The notes: generated by a model not told the origin, from the letters alone. A stretch of 7,384 nucleotides of DNA from Bryobacteraceae bacterium (GCA_030039005.1 JASHQT010000675.1:1-7384); one strand, 5' to 3'. Counted from the stretch's first letter, positions 1 to 6,273 are shown. Translations and numbers: made by a program.

Positions 1-1
1 C

Positions 2-316
2 GCTAAGCTACGCGATCCAAGCAAAGACATCACCACCGGCCTCAGAGAGCCTAACGCCGACTATAATGTGCCGATCTTGAATGACAGCGTGACGGTTGTC
101 ACGCTGCAAGGCCAGCGCATCACCGGTGTTGCCAGGAATGAAGACACATTTTCTCTGCAAATGATGGGTTCGGATAACCAGCTCCACCTGTTTCTCAAGA
201 AGGATTTGAAGGAAGTGATCCATGAGCGGAAATCGCCAATGCCGGCCTATCCCAGTCAGGTGCTGGGCAATGCCGCGCTGAAGGACCTGCTGGCTTACCT
301 GGCGAGTCTGGAATAG
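2..316 (+). CDS. C-terminal end of a c-type cytochrome / heme-binding domain protein (5' end outside window)
   Basis: The frame is open from the left edge, so only the last 104 residues are visible. They resemble the C-terminus of the putative heme-binding domain family (TIGR02603-like) of Planctomycetes and Acidobacteria. A small beta-rich segment (VVTLQGQRITGVARNEDTF, then SLQMMGSDNQLHLFLKKDL) is followed by a cytochrome c ending with SPMP and LKDLLAYLASLE. The Met of SPMP (codon 239-241) is the expected distal heme ligand; the CXXCH heme-attachment motif would lie upstream, outside the window. The ATG-like start at 68 is only internal. The stop is five bases before the PQQ dehydrogenase start, so the two are probably co-transcribed. 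The inferred role is periplasmic electron acceptor for that quinoprotein. The domain call is by pattern memory and the partner role is from context. Confidence 0.72.
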   Translation, partial: AKLRDPSKDITTGLREPNADYNVPILNDSVTVVTLQGQRITGVARNEDTFSLQMMGSDNQLHLFLKKDLKEVIHERKSPMPAYPSQVLGNAALKDLLAYLASLE

Positions 317-321
317 TTGCG

Positions 322-1932
322 ATGGAAAAACGCCCACAAAAAATGAGCCGCCCAAAGATTGCCGTTCTCTTAGTGGCGTCATTCGCCGCGATGCAGCCGC
401 TCTGGCCACAGGCTGCTTCCCAAGATGCAGCCGACTGGCTCACCTATTCGGGCAATAAAGCAGGCTGGCAGTACAGCGCGCTGGACCAGGTCAACACTTC
501 GAACGTAGGGAATCTCGCGCCGCAGTGGGTTTTTCAAACCGGCGACCTCGGCAAATTCGAGACCATGCCCCTGGTAGTGAACGGCGTGATGTACGGCACG
601 GCCCAGAACAACCGTGCCTTCGCATTGGACGCCCGCACCGGCAAAGCCATCTGGCGATATGCGCGCGCGCTGCCATCCGACCTTCGCGCCTGCTGCGGGA
701 ACGTAAATCGCGGCTTCGCGATTCTCGGCAACAAATTATTCATGGCCACGCTGGACGCCCATGTCATGGCGATGGATACCAGAACCGGCAATGTCCTGTG
801 GGATGTGAAGTCTGCAAATTACAAGGAAGGCTACAGTTTCACTGTTGCCCCGTTGGTCGTCAAAGATAAGGTGATCGTTGGCGTTTCCGGCGGTGAGTTT
901 CCAATTCGCGGCTTCATCGACGCATACGATGCAGCCACTGGAAAGCTCGCGTGGCGCTTTTACACCATCCCTGGTCCCGCCGAACCGGGCCACGAGACCT
1001 GGTCGGGCGATTCCTGGAAGGTGGGTGGAGCGCCGGCCTGGATGACGGGAGCTTATGACCCCGGCCTGAACCTGATCTTCTGGGGCATCGGCAATCCCGC
1101 GCCCAGCAACAATGGCGGACAGCGCGAGGGCGACAATCTCTACAGCAATTCCATGGTGGCTCTGGACGCCGATACAGGAAAGTTGAAATGGCACTTCCAA
1201 TTCACCCCGCATGACATGTTCGACTATGATTCCACCCAGACTCCAGTGTTGATCGATGCCGTTTGGAAGGGCCAGCCTCGCAAGCTGCTGCTGCAAGCAG
1301 ACCGCAATGCTTTCTTCTACGCGCTGGATCGCACCACCGGCGAGTTCCTGTTCGCCAAGCCCTTCGCCGGACAGAATTGGGCCAAAGAAATCGGCCCGGA
1401 TGGCAGGCCGGTTCGCATACCCGGGATGGTTCCTACGCCCGAAGGAATCAAGATCTGCCCCGGATGGGCGGGTGGTGTCAACTGGTATCCGCCTTCTTAT
1501 AGCCCCGAAACCAGGCTATTCTATGTGAACGCACGCGAGAATTCTTGCACGCTGTTCGGCGCCAAGGACGAGAAGCCTGTCTCCGGCCGCTATTTTTACG
1601 GCAGCACCCAAGCAGACCCTGTGAACGAAAAGGACTGGGGCGCCGTGCGAGCCATCAATCCGCTGACCGGCGATATCAACTGGGAGTTCAAGCTGTATTC
1701 CGCGGGCTGGAGCGGAGTTCTTTCCACCGCCGGCGGATTGGTTTTCGTTGGCGATAACGAAGGCAATCTGCTGGCCCTCAACGCCGGCAACGGGAAATTA
1801 CTGTGGCATTTTCAAATGGGATCGCCTGTTTTCGCCTCGCCTATGACCTACTCTGTTGATGGAAAACAATACATCGTTATTCCCGCCGGAAGCGCTCTCT
1901 TCGCCTTTGGCTTGCAGGGCGGGAGCCGCTGA
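322..1932 (+). CDS. PQQ-dependent alcohol dehydrogenase (quinoprotein), periplasmic, with lanthanide-type aspartate
   Basis: A 536-aa quinoprotein oxidising a primary alcohol (or similar) with PQQ in the periplasm. Residues 1-32 form a signal peptide (basic start, hydrophobic 13-28, probable cut near AAS). At least seven blade motifs of the type AxDxxTGKxxW are visible (for example ALDARTGKAIW, AMDTRTGNVLW, ALDADTGKLKW), as in an eight-bladed propeller. Active-site residues by family pattern: vicinal Cys124-Cys125 (RACCGN), metal ligands Glu192 (GGEF) and Asn258 (GIGNPAP), catalytic Asp301 (PHDMFDYDS) and Arg328 (ADRNAFF). Asp303, two after the catalytic Asp, is the signature of lanthanide-dependent enzymes (XoxF, ExaF/PedH); MxaF has Ala there. 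There is no fused cytochrome domain, so electrons must leave through a separate protein, probably the upstream cytochrome. Start: ATG 322 has a weak GGAA eight bases upstream that overlaps the preceding gene's end; ATG 343 is the alternative and also keeps the signal peptide. Substrate unknown. Confidence 0.93.
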   Translation: MEKRPQKMSRPKIAVLLVASFAAMQPLWPQAASQDAADWLTYSGNKAGWQYSALDQVNTSNVGNLAPQWVFQTGDLGKFETMPLVVNGVMYGTAQNNRAFALDARTGKAIWRYARALPSDLRACCGNVNRGFAILGNKLFMATLDAHVMAMDTRTGNVLWDVKSANYKEGYSFTVAPLVVKDKVIVGVSGGEFPIRGFIDAYDAATGKLAWRFYTIPGPAEPGHETWSGDSWKVGGAPAWMTGAYDPGLNLIFWGIGNPAPSNNGGQREGDNLYSNSMVALDADTGKLKWHFQFTPHDMFDYDSTQTPVLIDAVWKGQPRKLLLQADRNAFFYALDRTTGEFLFAKPFAGQNWAKEIGPDGRPVRIPGMVPTPEGIKICPGWAGGVNWYPPSYSPETRLFYVNARENSCTLFGAKDEKPVSGRYFYGSTQADPVNEKDWGAVRAINPLTGDINWEFKLYSAGWSGVLSTAGGLVFVGDNEGNLLALNAGNGKLLWHFQMGSPVFASPMTYSVDGKQYIVIPAGSALFAFGLQGGSR

Positions 1933-2030
1933 TTTATCCACCTCGCGGATAGTTGCATGTTGCGCAACAAAAGTCGCGCGTCCTCGTATTGCAATCCCTT
2001 CCGGTGTAGAATACTCGAAACCAAACCATC
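1933..2030 (+). promoter_or_regulatory. Intergenic gap with a perfect 12-bp palindrome, possible operator/promoter for the hydrolase
   Basis: The 98-bp gap between dehydrogenase and hydrolase holds TGTTGCGCAACA at 1958-1969, an exact palindrome that could be an operator. Weak promoter-like elements follow: TTGCAA at 1989-1994 and TAGAAT at 2007-2012, but they are only 12 bp apart, so they do not make one good sigma-70 promoter. No hairpin with a T-run is seen, so the hydrolase could be read through from upstream or have its own promoter. There is no clear Shine-Dalgarno before ATG 2031. Confidence 0.3.
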
Positions 2031-3566
2031 ATGAGCATAATCCGCAGACTCGGTCCTCCCATCGTCCCGCAGATCGCGGTCTTGACCTTGCTCGTGACTG
2101 CCACTTCTGCGAGCGGCCCAGGTTCGGTGCCGATTCCCACGGTGGAAGGACCGATTTCGATCACAGCCACTTCGCACATCTGGAACGGAGCTGAGTGGCA
2201 ATGGGTGCCGATCCACCTTGCCAAGTACGGCTACGTTGAGGAGGAATATTACGTTAGCGGAGTCGCCAATGTGTACGAGGTGGTGCCCAATAGCGATTAT
2301 CAGGTCAAAGCCCTTCGCTCCGGACCTTACAACACTCGCATCACAGTTCGACGTCCGATAAATATGCGCCAGTGGTCGGGGCGCGTAGCGGTAGAAATCA
2401 TCAACATGTCCGCCGGTTATGACTGGACTGCCAACTGGGCCGCGTTGTGGGAAAGCATCGTAGAACGGAAGGACATTTATGTCGGGATCACCAGCAAGCC
2501 AAACGTGCTACCGGGGATGGTGAAGTTTGACGCCGCACGTTACGGCCGGCTGTCTTTTGCGAATCCACTTCCGCCCGATCAGCAAACCTGCGGACACCTG
2601 CCTGGCGAAAGTGGATACAATCCGAATCTCTCCAAGCTCTACGAAAACGGGCTGGCCTACGACATATTCTCGCAAGTGGGCGCGCTGCTGAAGAGCAGCA
2701 GTCCGATGAATCCGCTAAAGACGCCCGCGCGCCGCGCGTACCTGGTGGGTGAATCCCAGAGCGGCGGCTACATTTATCTCTACTACAAATGGATTCATCA
2801 GATCGCTAAGCTGCCGGATGAAAAGCCGGTGTATGACGGGTTTCTCATCGAGGATTCGGGGACCCAGCCGCAACCGTCCGCGATCCTGAATCAGTGCGCC
2901 GCGCCCCTGGCGAGCACCGATCCGCAGCGCGTCATCAATCATCACGCCGAACCGCTGGTGGTGGTGAATTCGCAGTTGTTCTACCCTCGCACTGGCCGGC
3001 CACCGAATAGCGACACCGCCGACGACAGGTTCATGCTATGGATGACCGCGGGCGCGAGTCACGGATGGACCGAACAGTACGACTACAGTGACGCCGCCCA
3101 CGACGATTTAGTCAAAGCGGGATTTCTCACGCATGGTAGCGAGTTCGGCCATTTCACGTGCAGCAACCGGCAGCCCGAGATCCAGCTTTACATGTTCGAG
3201 AAATCCATGTACGCATATCTGGATCGCTGGGTCGCCACCGGGAAGGCGCCTCCCACAGCGCCGGATCCAAAGATCGTGATGGGCGAATACGTTTTCGATC
3301 CCGATGGAAACATCCTCGGCGGACTGCGTATGCCTGAAATGCAAGCGCCCATCGCCACGTACCGTCCCGTCCTTACACCCTCCGCCGATTGCACCAGCGC
3401 GGTGTCGCCGTTCAGTCCGGAGCGTCTCAAGCAGCTTTATCCGACGCACAAGGACTACACCAGCGCCTTTGAACGTGCCGCCGATAAGCTGGTTGCCGCG
3501 GGCTTCCTCGCGCGCGGCGATGCGCAGAAGCTGATCGCGAGAGCCAAGGCGGCGCCGGTCCCGTAG
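2031..3566 (+). CDS. Secreted alpha/beta-hydrolase of the Abhydrolase_10 type
   Basis: A 511-aa exported hydrolase whose substrate cannot be told from sequence. Residues 1-28 look like a signal peptide (MSIIRR basic start, hydrophobic IAVLTLLVTATSAS, cut near SAS-GP). The body matches the Abhydrolase_10 (PF20091-like) pattern in order: VEGPI near 38-42, GYVEEEYYVSG at 67-77, TRITVRRP at 102-109, VAVEIINMSAGYD near 119-131, YVGITSK at 150-156, YDIFSQVGALL at 210-220, the nucleophile elbow VGESQSGG with Ser242, YDGFLIEDSG at 258-267, and LWMTAGASHGW with His344 as the likely catalytic histidine. The acidic triad member was not assigned. It lies 98 bp after the dehydrogenase on the same strand, which suggests but does not prove a shared pathway. 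Codon use resembles the neighbouring genes and no damage is seen. Family call firm; esterase activity and pathway are inference. Confidence 0.82.
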   Translation: MSIIRRLGPPIVPQIAVLTLLVTATSASGPGSVPIPTVEGPISITATSHIWNGAEWQWVPIHLAKYGYVEEEYYVSGVANVYEVVPNSDYQVKALRSGPYNTRITVRRPINMRQWSGRVAVEIINMSAGYDWTANWAALWESIVERKDIYVGITSKPNVLPGMVKFDAARYGRLSFANPLPPDQQTCGHLPGESGYNPNLSKLYENGLAYDIFSQVGALLKSSSPMNPLKTPARRAYLVGESQSGGYIYLYYKWIHQIAKLPDEKPVYDGFLIEDSGTQPQPSAILNQCAAPLASTDPQRVINHHAEPLVVVNSQLFYPRTGRPPNSDTADDRFMLWMTAGASHGWTEQYDYSDAAHDDLVKAGFLTHGSEFGHFTCSNRQPEIQLYMFEKSMYAYLDRWVATGKAPPTAPDPKIVMGEYVFDPDGNILGGLRMPEMQAPIATYRPVLTPSADCTSAVSPFSPERLKQLYPTHKDYTSAFERAADKLVAAGFLARGDAQKLIARAKAAPVP

Positions 3567-4208
3567 AGCGCTGTTCTCGGTTACGGATTCAGTTCGCACT
3601 TGTGATCCAGAAGCATACCCCTCCATCACACGAAAAATGTTCTGTCCGACGTCATCCTGCCGCGAGGAGTGATTCTTCCGACGGTGGCGTTCGGCGTTCT
3701 GGGGATGACTAAGAACACCGTATTCATGGGTTCGGTTTACCGAGCAACGACGAGGGCGCGCCCCAGATGAGCCGACATTGCCAAGCCATTGAAAAGGCCT
3801 GCGTCTTGGCCAGCACACCAGCTTTCACGCTAGTCCTCGCCAAGTGCGCGACCTCAACCAAAGAACGCAGGTACTAACAAGGCGATCGCAGTCGCACTGT
3901 TCTGCGTCTAAGCTCCTTGATTTCCTTCGCAGTGTCGTGCTTGGCACGAGCGATAGGCCCGCCCTTCGCCGATCGGCACGATAAGTTCCCGTTTTGGCTC
4001 GCCCACCGGCACGCTCGCCGAAGTGTAACGTGCACAGTCCCGACGCAGCGGCGAAACGCCTTGGGTGCGAGCCAGCCGCTATTTCAGTAGCGTACAGGGC
4101 GTTGATAACGGGTGCGGGTGGCTCGCTCCTGGTTGTCGAGGTAAATAGCGATTACAGCATACACTTCTGACAATCGAAGGTTGGGATGCAGTACATGGAT
4201 CTCATTAG
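3567..4208. other. Gene-free stretch of ~640 bp leading into the insertion-sequence zone
   Basis: No convincing gene was found on either strand. The long minus-strand reading frame that enters from the hydrolase (to 3818) is antisense to that gene and has no family resemblance. No typical intrinsic terminator (hairpin plus T-run) follows the hydrolase stop. Visible structure: a 6-bp hairpin TCGTGC-ttg-GCACGA at 3935-3949, and an 8-bp inverted repeat at 4067-4074/4119-4126 enclosing a smaller hairpin. This may be old mobile-element end sequence, but no boundary could be fixed. Confidence 0.4.
4067..4126. repeat. Inverted repeat with nested hairpin
   Basis: GCGAGCCA at 4067-4074 is exactly complementary to TGGCTCGC at 4119-4126. 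Between them, CGCTA (4077-4081) pairs with TAGCG (4088-4092) around a six-base loop. The two-level stem lies about 80 bp upstream of the IS110 remnant. IS110 elements carry a structured guide (bridge) RNA in a non-coding end, so a leftover end is one possibility; chance in GC-rich DNA is another. Confidence 0.3.
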
Positions 4209-4492
4209 GATCAACTGGCTCATGCTGCGGTGAAAAACAAGGGAGCTATTTTCAAACCGTATTCCTTCAATTGATGCCGCGTTTGGGGTACAAGAAGGCA
4301 GTTTGGGCCATCGCCCACCGGATGTGCAGACTAATTTGGAAGCTCCTACACGAGGGGGGCCGATACGTCGAACTTGGCATCCTGACCAATCCCATTGCTT
4401 CCACGCGACGGCGTAACAAGCTTGTCGCAGAGCTACGAAAGCTCGGTTATCAAGTCGAACTGACTCCGCTCCAAGCTGAGCCGAGCAGTTGA
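4209..4492 (+). pseudogene. IS110-family transposase, C-terminal remnant with a frameshift
   Basis: Only the C-terminal tail of a transposase of the IS110/IS116/IS902 group remains. The readable core is SYFQTVFLQLMPRLGYKKAV followed by WAIAHRMCRLIWKLLHEGG, matching the family pattern of YxxLxxRxGxKxAxxAxAH with a long helix and EGxxYxxLG. It ends with RRRNKLVAELRKLGYQVELT, the usual closing segment. The preceding family residues DQLAHAAVKNKG are found in another frame (4209-4243). The two join if one G is restored to the GGG run at 4241-4243, so a one-base deletion has occurred. A TAG at 4206-4208 closes the upstream frame. The N-terminal RuvC-like DEDD domain and the region of the catalytic serine are absent, so it cannot be active. 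Confidence 0.8.
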
Positions 4493-4494
4493 TT

Positions 4495-4584
4495 TTCGAC
4501 GGTGCCCTGCAAAAAGTCGAGGCGCGACGCCAGAAGAACGACGACTCCAGCGCGAGGGCGTCTACGACCAAATCCGGGAGCTGA
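4495..4584 (+). pseudogene. IS3-family orfA, C-terminal tail only
   Basis: This frame reads FDGALQKVEARRQKN and ends ASTTKSGS, a tail I associate with the first ORF of an acidobacterial IS3 group. Its stop TGA (4582-4584) shares one base with the orfB ATG (TGATG). In parallel, the orfB frame itself is open upstream of that ATG (LQREGVYDQIREL), the overlap arrangement expected where IS3 elements make a fused OrfAB by ribosomal frameshifting. The DNA-binding N-terminal part of orfA is absent, replaced by the IS110 remnant three bases to the left. Confidence 0.55.
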
Positions 4585-5425
4585 TGTCGATGCAAGGCAA
4601 ACTGAGTATCGAGCGGATGTGTCAGTTGGCGGGCGTGAGCCGCGCAGGAGTCTACCGGTCGCTTCAGGAACGCGAACCCGTCGAAGAGGCTATGCAGGTG
4701 CGGTCGACGATCCAGCAGATCTTCGCCGAACACAAGCGTCGCTACGGCTACCGCCGGGTGAGCACTGAGCTCCGGCGCCGTGGAATGCTGGTAAACCACA
4801 AACGCGTGGCGCGGTTGATGCGCGAAGACAACCTGCTGGCGATCCAGCCGAAGGCGTTCGTGGTCACGACGGATTCCGATTACCGATTGGAGGCCCATCT
4901 CAGCCTGGCCAGCCGGATGAAGGCTGACCGGAATTAACCAGCTCTGGCTGGCGGACATCACTTACGTCCGGCTACATCGCGAGTTTGTATTCCTGGCGGT
5001 GATCCTGGACGCGTTCTCGCGCAGCGTGGTTGGGTGGGGAACTGGACCGAACGCTGACCGCCCGGTCGCCGATGACGGCACTGGAGAAGGCGATCGCGGA
5101 CCGAAATCCCCCACCTGGTGTAGTACATCATTCCGATCCCGGCGTGCAGTACGCATCCGACGCTTACGTCGCCGTGCTGCGGAAACACGCCATGATTCCG
5201 AGCATGAGCCGGCCGGCGAACCCCGAGAGCTTCATTAAAACTCCTAAGCGGGAGGAAATTTATGCCAACGAGTACCGTGATCTGGATCATCTCCGCGACA
5301 ATATCACGACGTTCATCAATAACTATTACAACCGCGTGCGGCTCCACTCGGCGCTCGGCTACAAACCGCCGGAGGAGTTTGAGCGGCCGCCACAGCTGCG
5401 GGAGCATCGCCGGGAGCGACGATGA
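4584..5425 (+). pseudogene. IS3-family orfB transposase (DDE integrase fold), inactivated
   Basis: A full-length but broken IS3 orfB. Segment 1 (4584-4922, 113 aa) holds the HTH-like start KLSIERMCQLAGVSRAGVYR and YGYRRVSTELRRRGMLVNHK. After an extra G at 4922/4923 the frame moves to LTGINQLWLADITYVRL, with the first catalytic Asp at 4954-4956. A second extra G in the GGGG run 5036-5039 moves it again to ELDRTLTARSPMTALEKAIA and VVHHSDPGVQYAS, with the second Asp at 5135-5137. SRPANP is then joined directly to ESFIKTPKREE; relatives have about six more residues (YDNASC-like) before the catalytic Glu (5225-5227), so the D-to-E spacing is 29 rather than 35. The common HSDRG is HSDPG here. The tail YNRVRLHSALGYKPPEEFER is well preserved, so decay looks recent. 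Confidence 0.9.
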
Positions 5426-5535
5426 GTTTTTTCAGGCATGAGGAAATCTATCGTCCGATGTGGGATTCTTCTTCTCAAGTTTGGGGGCGACTACGTCTGC
5501 CGCCCCACCCATCGTGTCGATGAGTTTCCAGCCGG

Positions 5536-5696
5536 CTATTCCTCGGCGGGTTGGTCTCCACCGGAGCCCGCCTCCGATTCACCGGCCGGCCTGGAATTGA
5601 GCCATTTGGCGATGTCCTCAGGTCTGTACCGGACCGCAGAACCGAATCAAAATAGCTCCGATAATACGCCTTAACGCCACCTCCGCGAGATAGCGG
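5536..5696 (-). pseudogene. Broken excisionase-like HTH_17 (AlpA/MerR-type) fragment
   Basis: On the minus strand, 5646 to 5536 reads FGSAVRYRPEDIAKWLNSRP and ends AEE-stop. This matches the wing and last helix of small HTH_17/excisionase-type DNA-binding proteins (pattern: gaipvirfGravRfrpeDieaWl). The residues expected just before it, RRIIGAILIRF, are present immediately upstream but in another frame, so the reading frame is broken near 5641-5646; loss of one unit of a tandem GGTTC would explain it. No intact N-terminal helix-turn-helix could be assembled. The fragment lies next to insertion-sequence debris. The call rests on about 30 residues in two frames and is tentative. Confidence 0.4.
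5638..5667. repeat. 30-bp imperfect direct repeat, copy 1
   Basis: This 30-base stretch starts AGAACCGAATCA and ends TCCGATAATAC. It recurs at 6629-6659 in the same orientation with one substitution and one single-base gap, about 990 bp away. The two copies flank the PilZ gene. On the minus strand it decodes as (R/G)SY(F/L)DSVL in one frame and AILIRF in another, so it may be shared coding debris rather than a functional repeat. Confidence 0.75.
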
Positions 5697-5783
5697 CAAG
5701 ACCTCCAACCAAAAAGGAGTGATTCGGCGCGTGAATGCCGGCGAGCGGCAGGATCAGGGGCGCCGCTCAGAATATCAAACGGG

Positions 5784-6227
5784 CTATCCTCGACAATCAG
5801 CAATTCGACCAGGCCCAATTTCCACAGCCTGGGGTCCGCGCGGGGGCCTCGGATTGTAGATACAGGCTGTCTTGAAGTTATTCTGCCGGATCGCGACTAT
5901 TTGAGGTCCGCTCGCCAACGTGCGGAACTGATATCGCTCCATTCTCACGGCGAACCCGGCCCGCAGGCTTCGGACGACGCGGCCCTCAACGATAAGCTGC
6001 AATGGCGTGGTTCCATGCAACCTGGCAGGCCATTCCAGCGAAAGCTTCAGAAGATCGCCTTCCTCGACAATGTACTCGTCGGAAGCGATGAGCAGCCCGT
6101 CGCTGCTCACATTCACGGTGTGGCCAGTTCCCACCCTCGCAGGAGTTCGGTATCGGACGTTCAGCGCCAGCGGGAAGCGCTCTTTAGACCGCCGCTCCAG
6201 CGCCAGGGATGTTGGGTTCGCTGCCAT
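5784..6227 (-). CDS. PilZ-domain protein (c-di-GMP receptor type)
   Basis: A 147-aa cytoplasmic protein with no signal peptide or membrane segment. A PilZ domain covers about residues 11-103. Both c-di-GMP binding motifs are intact: RxxxR as R13-SKE-R17 (in ERRSKERFPL) and (D/N)xSxxG as N39-VSSD-G44. The strands LLKLSLEWPARL and LQLIVEGRVVRS follow, ending at RYQFRT, a usual end for acidobacterial PilZ proteins. The last ~44 residues are proline/arginine-rich, without a recognised domain, and may be a run-on into decayed sequence. The start is fixed: an in-frame TGA lies at 6234-6236, three codons before ATG 6227. Its own Shine-Dalgarno (AGGA, about 11 bases upstream) is poorly spaced; a short leader ORF ends one base before the ATG, suggesting coupled translation. 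As a stand-alone PilZ protein it probably passes a c-di-GMP signal to an unknown partner. Confidence 0.88.
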   Translation of the reverse strand: MAANPTSLALERRSKERFPLALNVRYRTPARVGTGHTVNVSSDGLLIASDEYIVEEGDLLKLSLEWPARLHGTTPLQLIVEGRVVRSLRAGFAVRMERYQFRTLASGPQIVAIRQNNFKTACIYNPRPPRGPQAVEIGPGRIADCRG

Positions 6228-6228
6228 G

Positions 6229-6273
6229 TTAACTCATTTCCTGCGCGCACTCGTAGCCCATGATGGCGCGCAT
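6229..6273 (-). CDS. Possible 14-codon leader ORF coupled to the PilZ gene
   Basis: ATG at 6273-6271 opens MRAIMGYECAQEMS and stops with TAA at 6231-6229, one base before the PilZ ATG. It is preceded by a good Shine-Dalgarno, AGAGGTG (6284-6278), with the GG six bases before the ATG. That is better than the ribosome site in front of the PilZ gene, so it may deliver ribosomes to it. A chance short frame is possible. Confidence 0.35.
   Translation of the reverse strand: MRAIMGYECAQEMS

Larger units (their letters stand above)
4209..5523 (+). mobile_element. Composite insertion-sequence debris: IS110-family remnant abutting IS3-family remnant
   Basis: Two different transposase families are read on the same strand with almost no space between them: the last ~95 residues of an IS110-family transposase (to 4492), then the last part of IS3 orfA (from about 4495) and a full-length but broken orfB (to 5425). 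The left halves of both are missing. The simplest history is IS110 inserted into IS3 orfA, with later deletion of everything to the left. No terminal inverted repeats or target duplication could be identified; the IS3 right end may lie between 5425 and about 5590. ATG 5422 overlaps the orfB stop (ATGA) and opens a 33-codon frame to 5523 starting MSFFRHEEIYRP. I have the impression that this frame recurs after related acidobacterial IS3 copies, but this is memory only. Confidence 0.75.

Noticed and set aside
736..1296. A 186-codon minus-strand open frame inside the dehydrogenase
   Set aside because: Antisense to the strongly conserved core of the quinoprotein.
1984..2012. Sigma-70-like promoter (TAGAAT with an upstream -35)
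   Set aside because: At normal spacing the -35 would be TCGTAT, and the better TTGCAA is only 12 bp away, so it is kept only as a weak hint.
3108..3818. A 236-codon minus-strand open frame over the hydrolase 3' end and the following gap
   Set aside because: It is mostly antisense to the well-supported hydrolase, has no family resemblance and its composition is that of a shadow frame in GC-rich DNA.
3880..3990. Minus-strand reading ARAKHDTAKEIKELRRR, reminiscent of the coiled part of IS3 orfA
   Set aside because: The motif is short and generic, without the rest of orfA around it, and it is on the opposite strand to the IS3 remnant.
4152..4961. A 269-codon minus-strand open frame across both insertion-sequence remnants
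   Set aside because: The plus strand here reads clear IS110 and IS3 transposase motifs; the minus frame reads nothing recognisable.
5684..5772. Minus-strand reading ending SFLVGGLAAISRRWR, somewhat like a PEP-CTERM sorting tail
   Set aside because: The PEP-type motif is absent, the hydrophobic stretch is too short, and a stop lies just upstream in frame.
5745..5818. Minus-strand reading LVELLIVEDSPFDIL, resembling the start of a response-regulator receiver domain
   Set aside because: Only about 15 residues match; what follows does not look like a receiver and it overlaps the PilZ tail.
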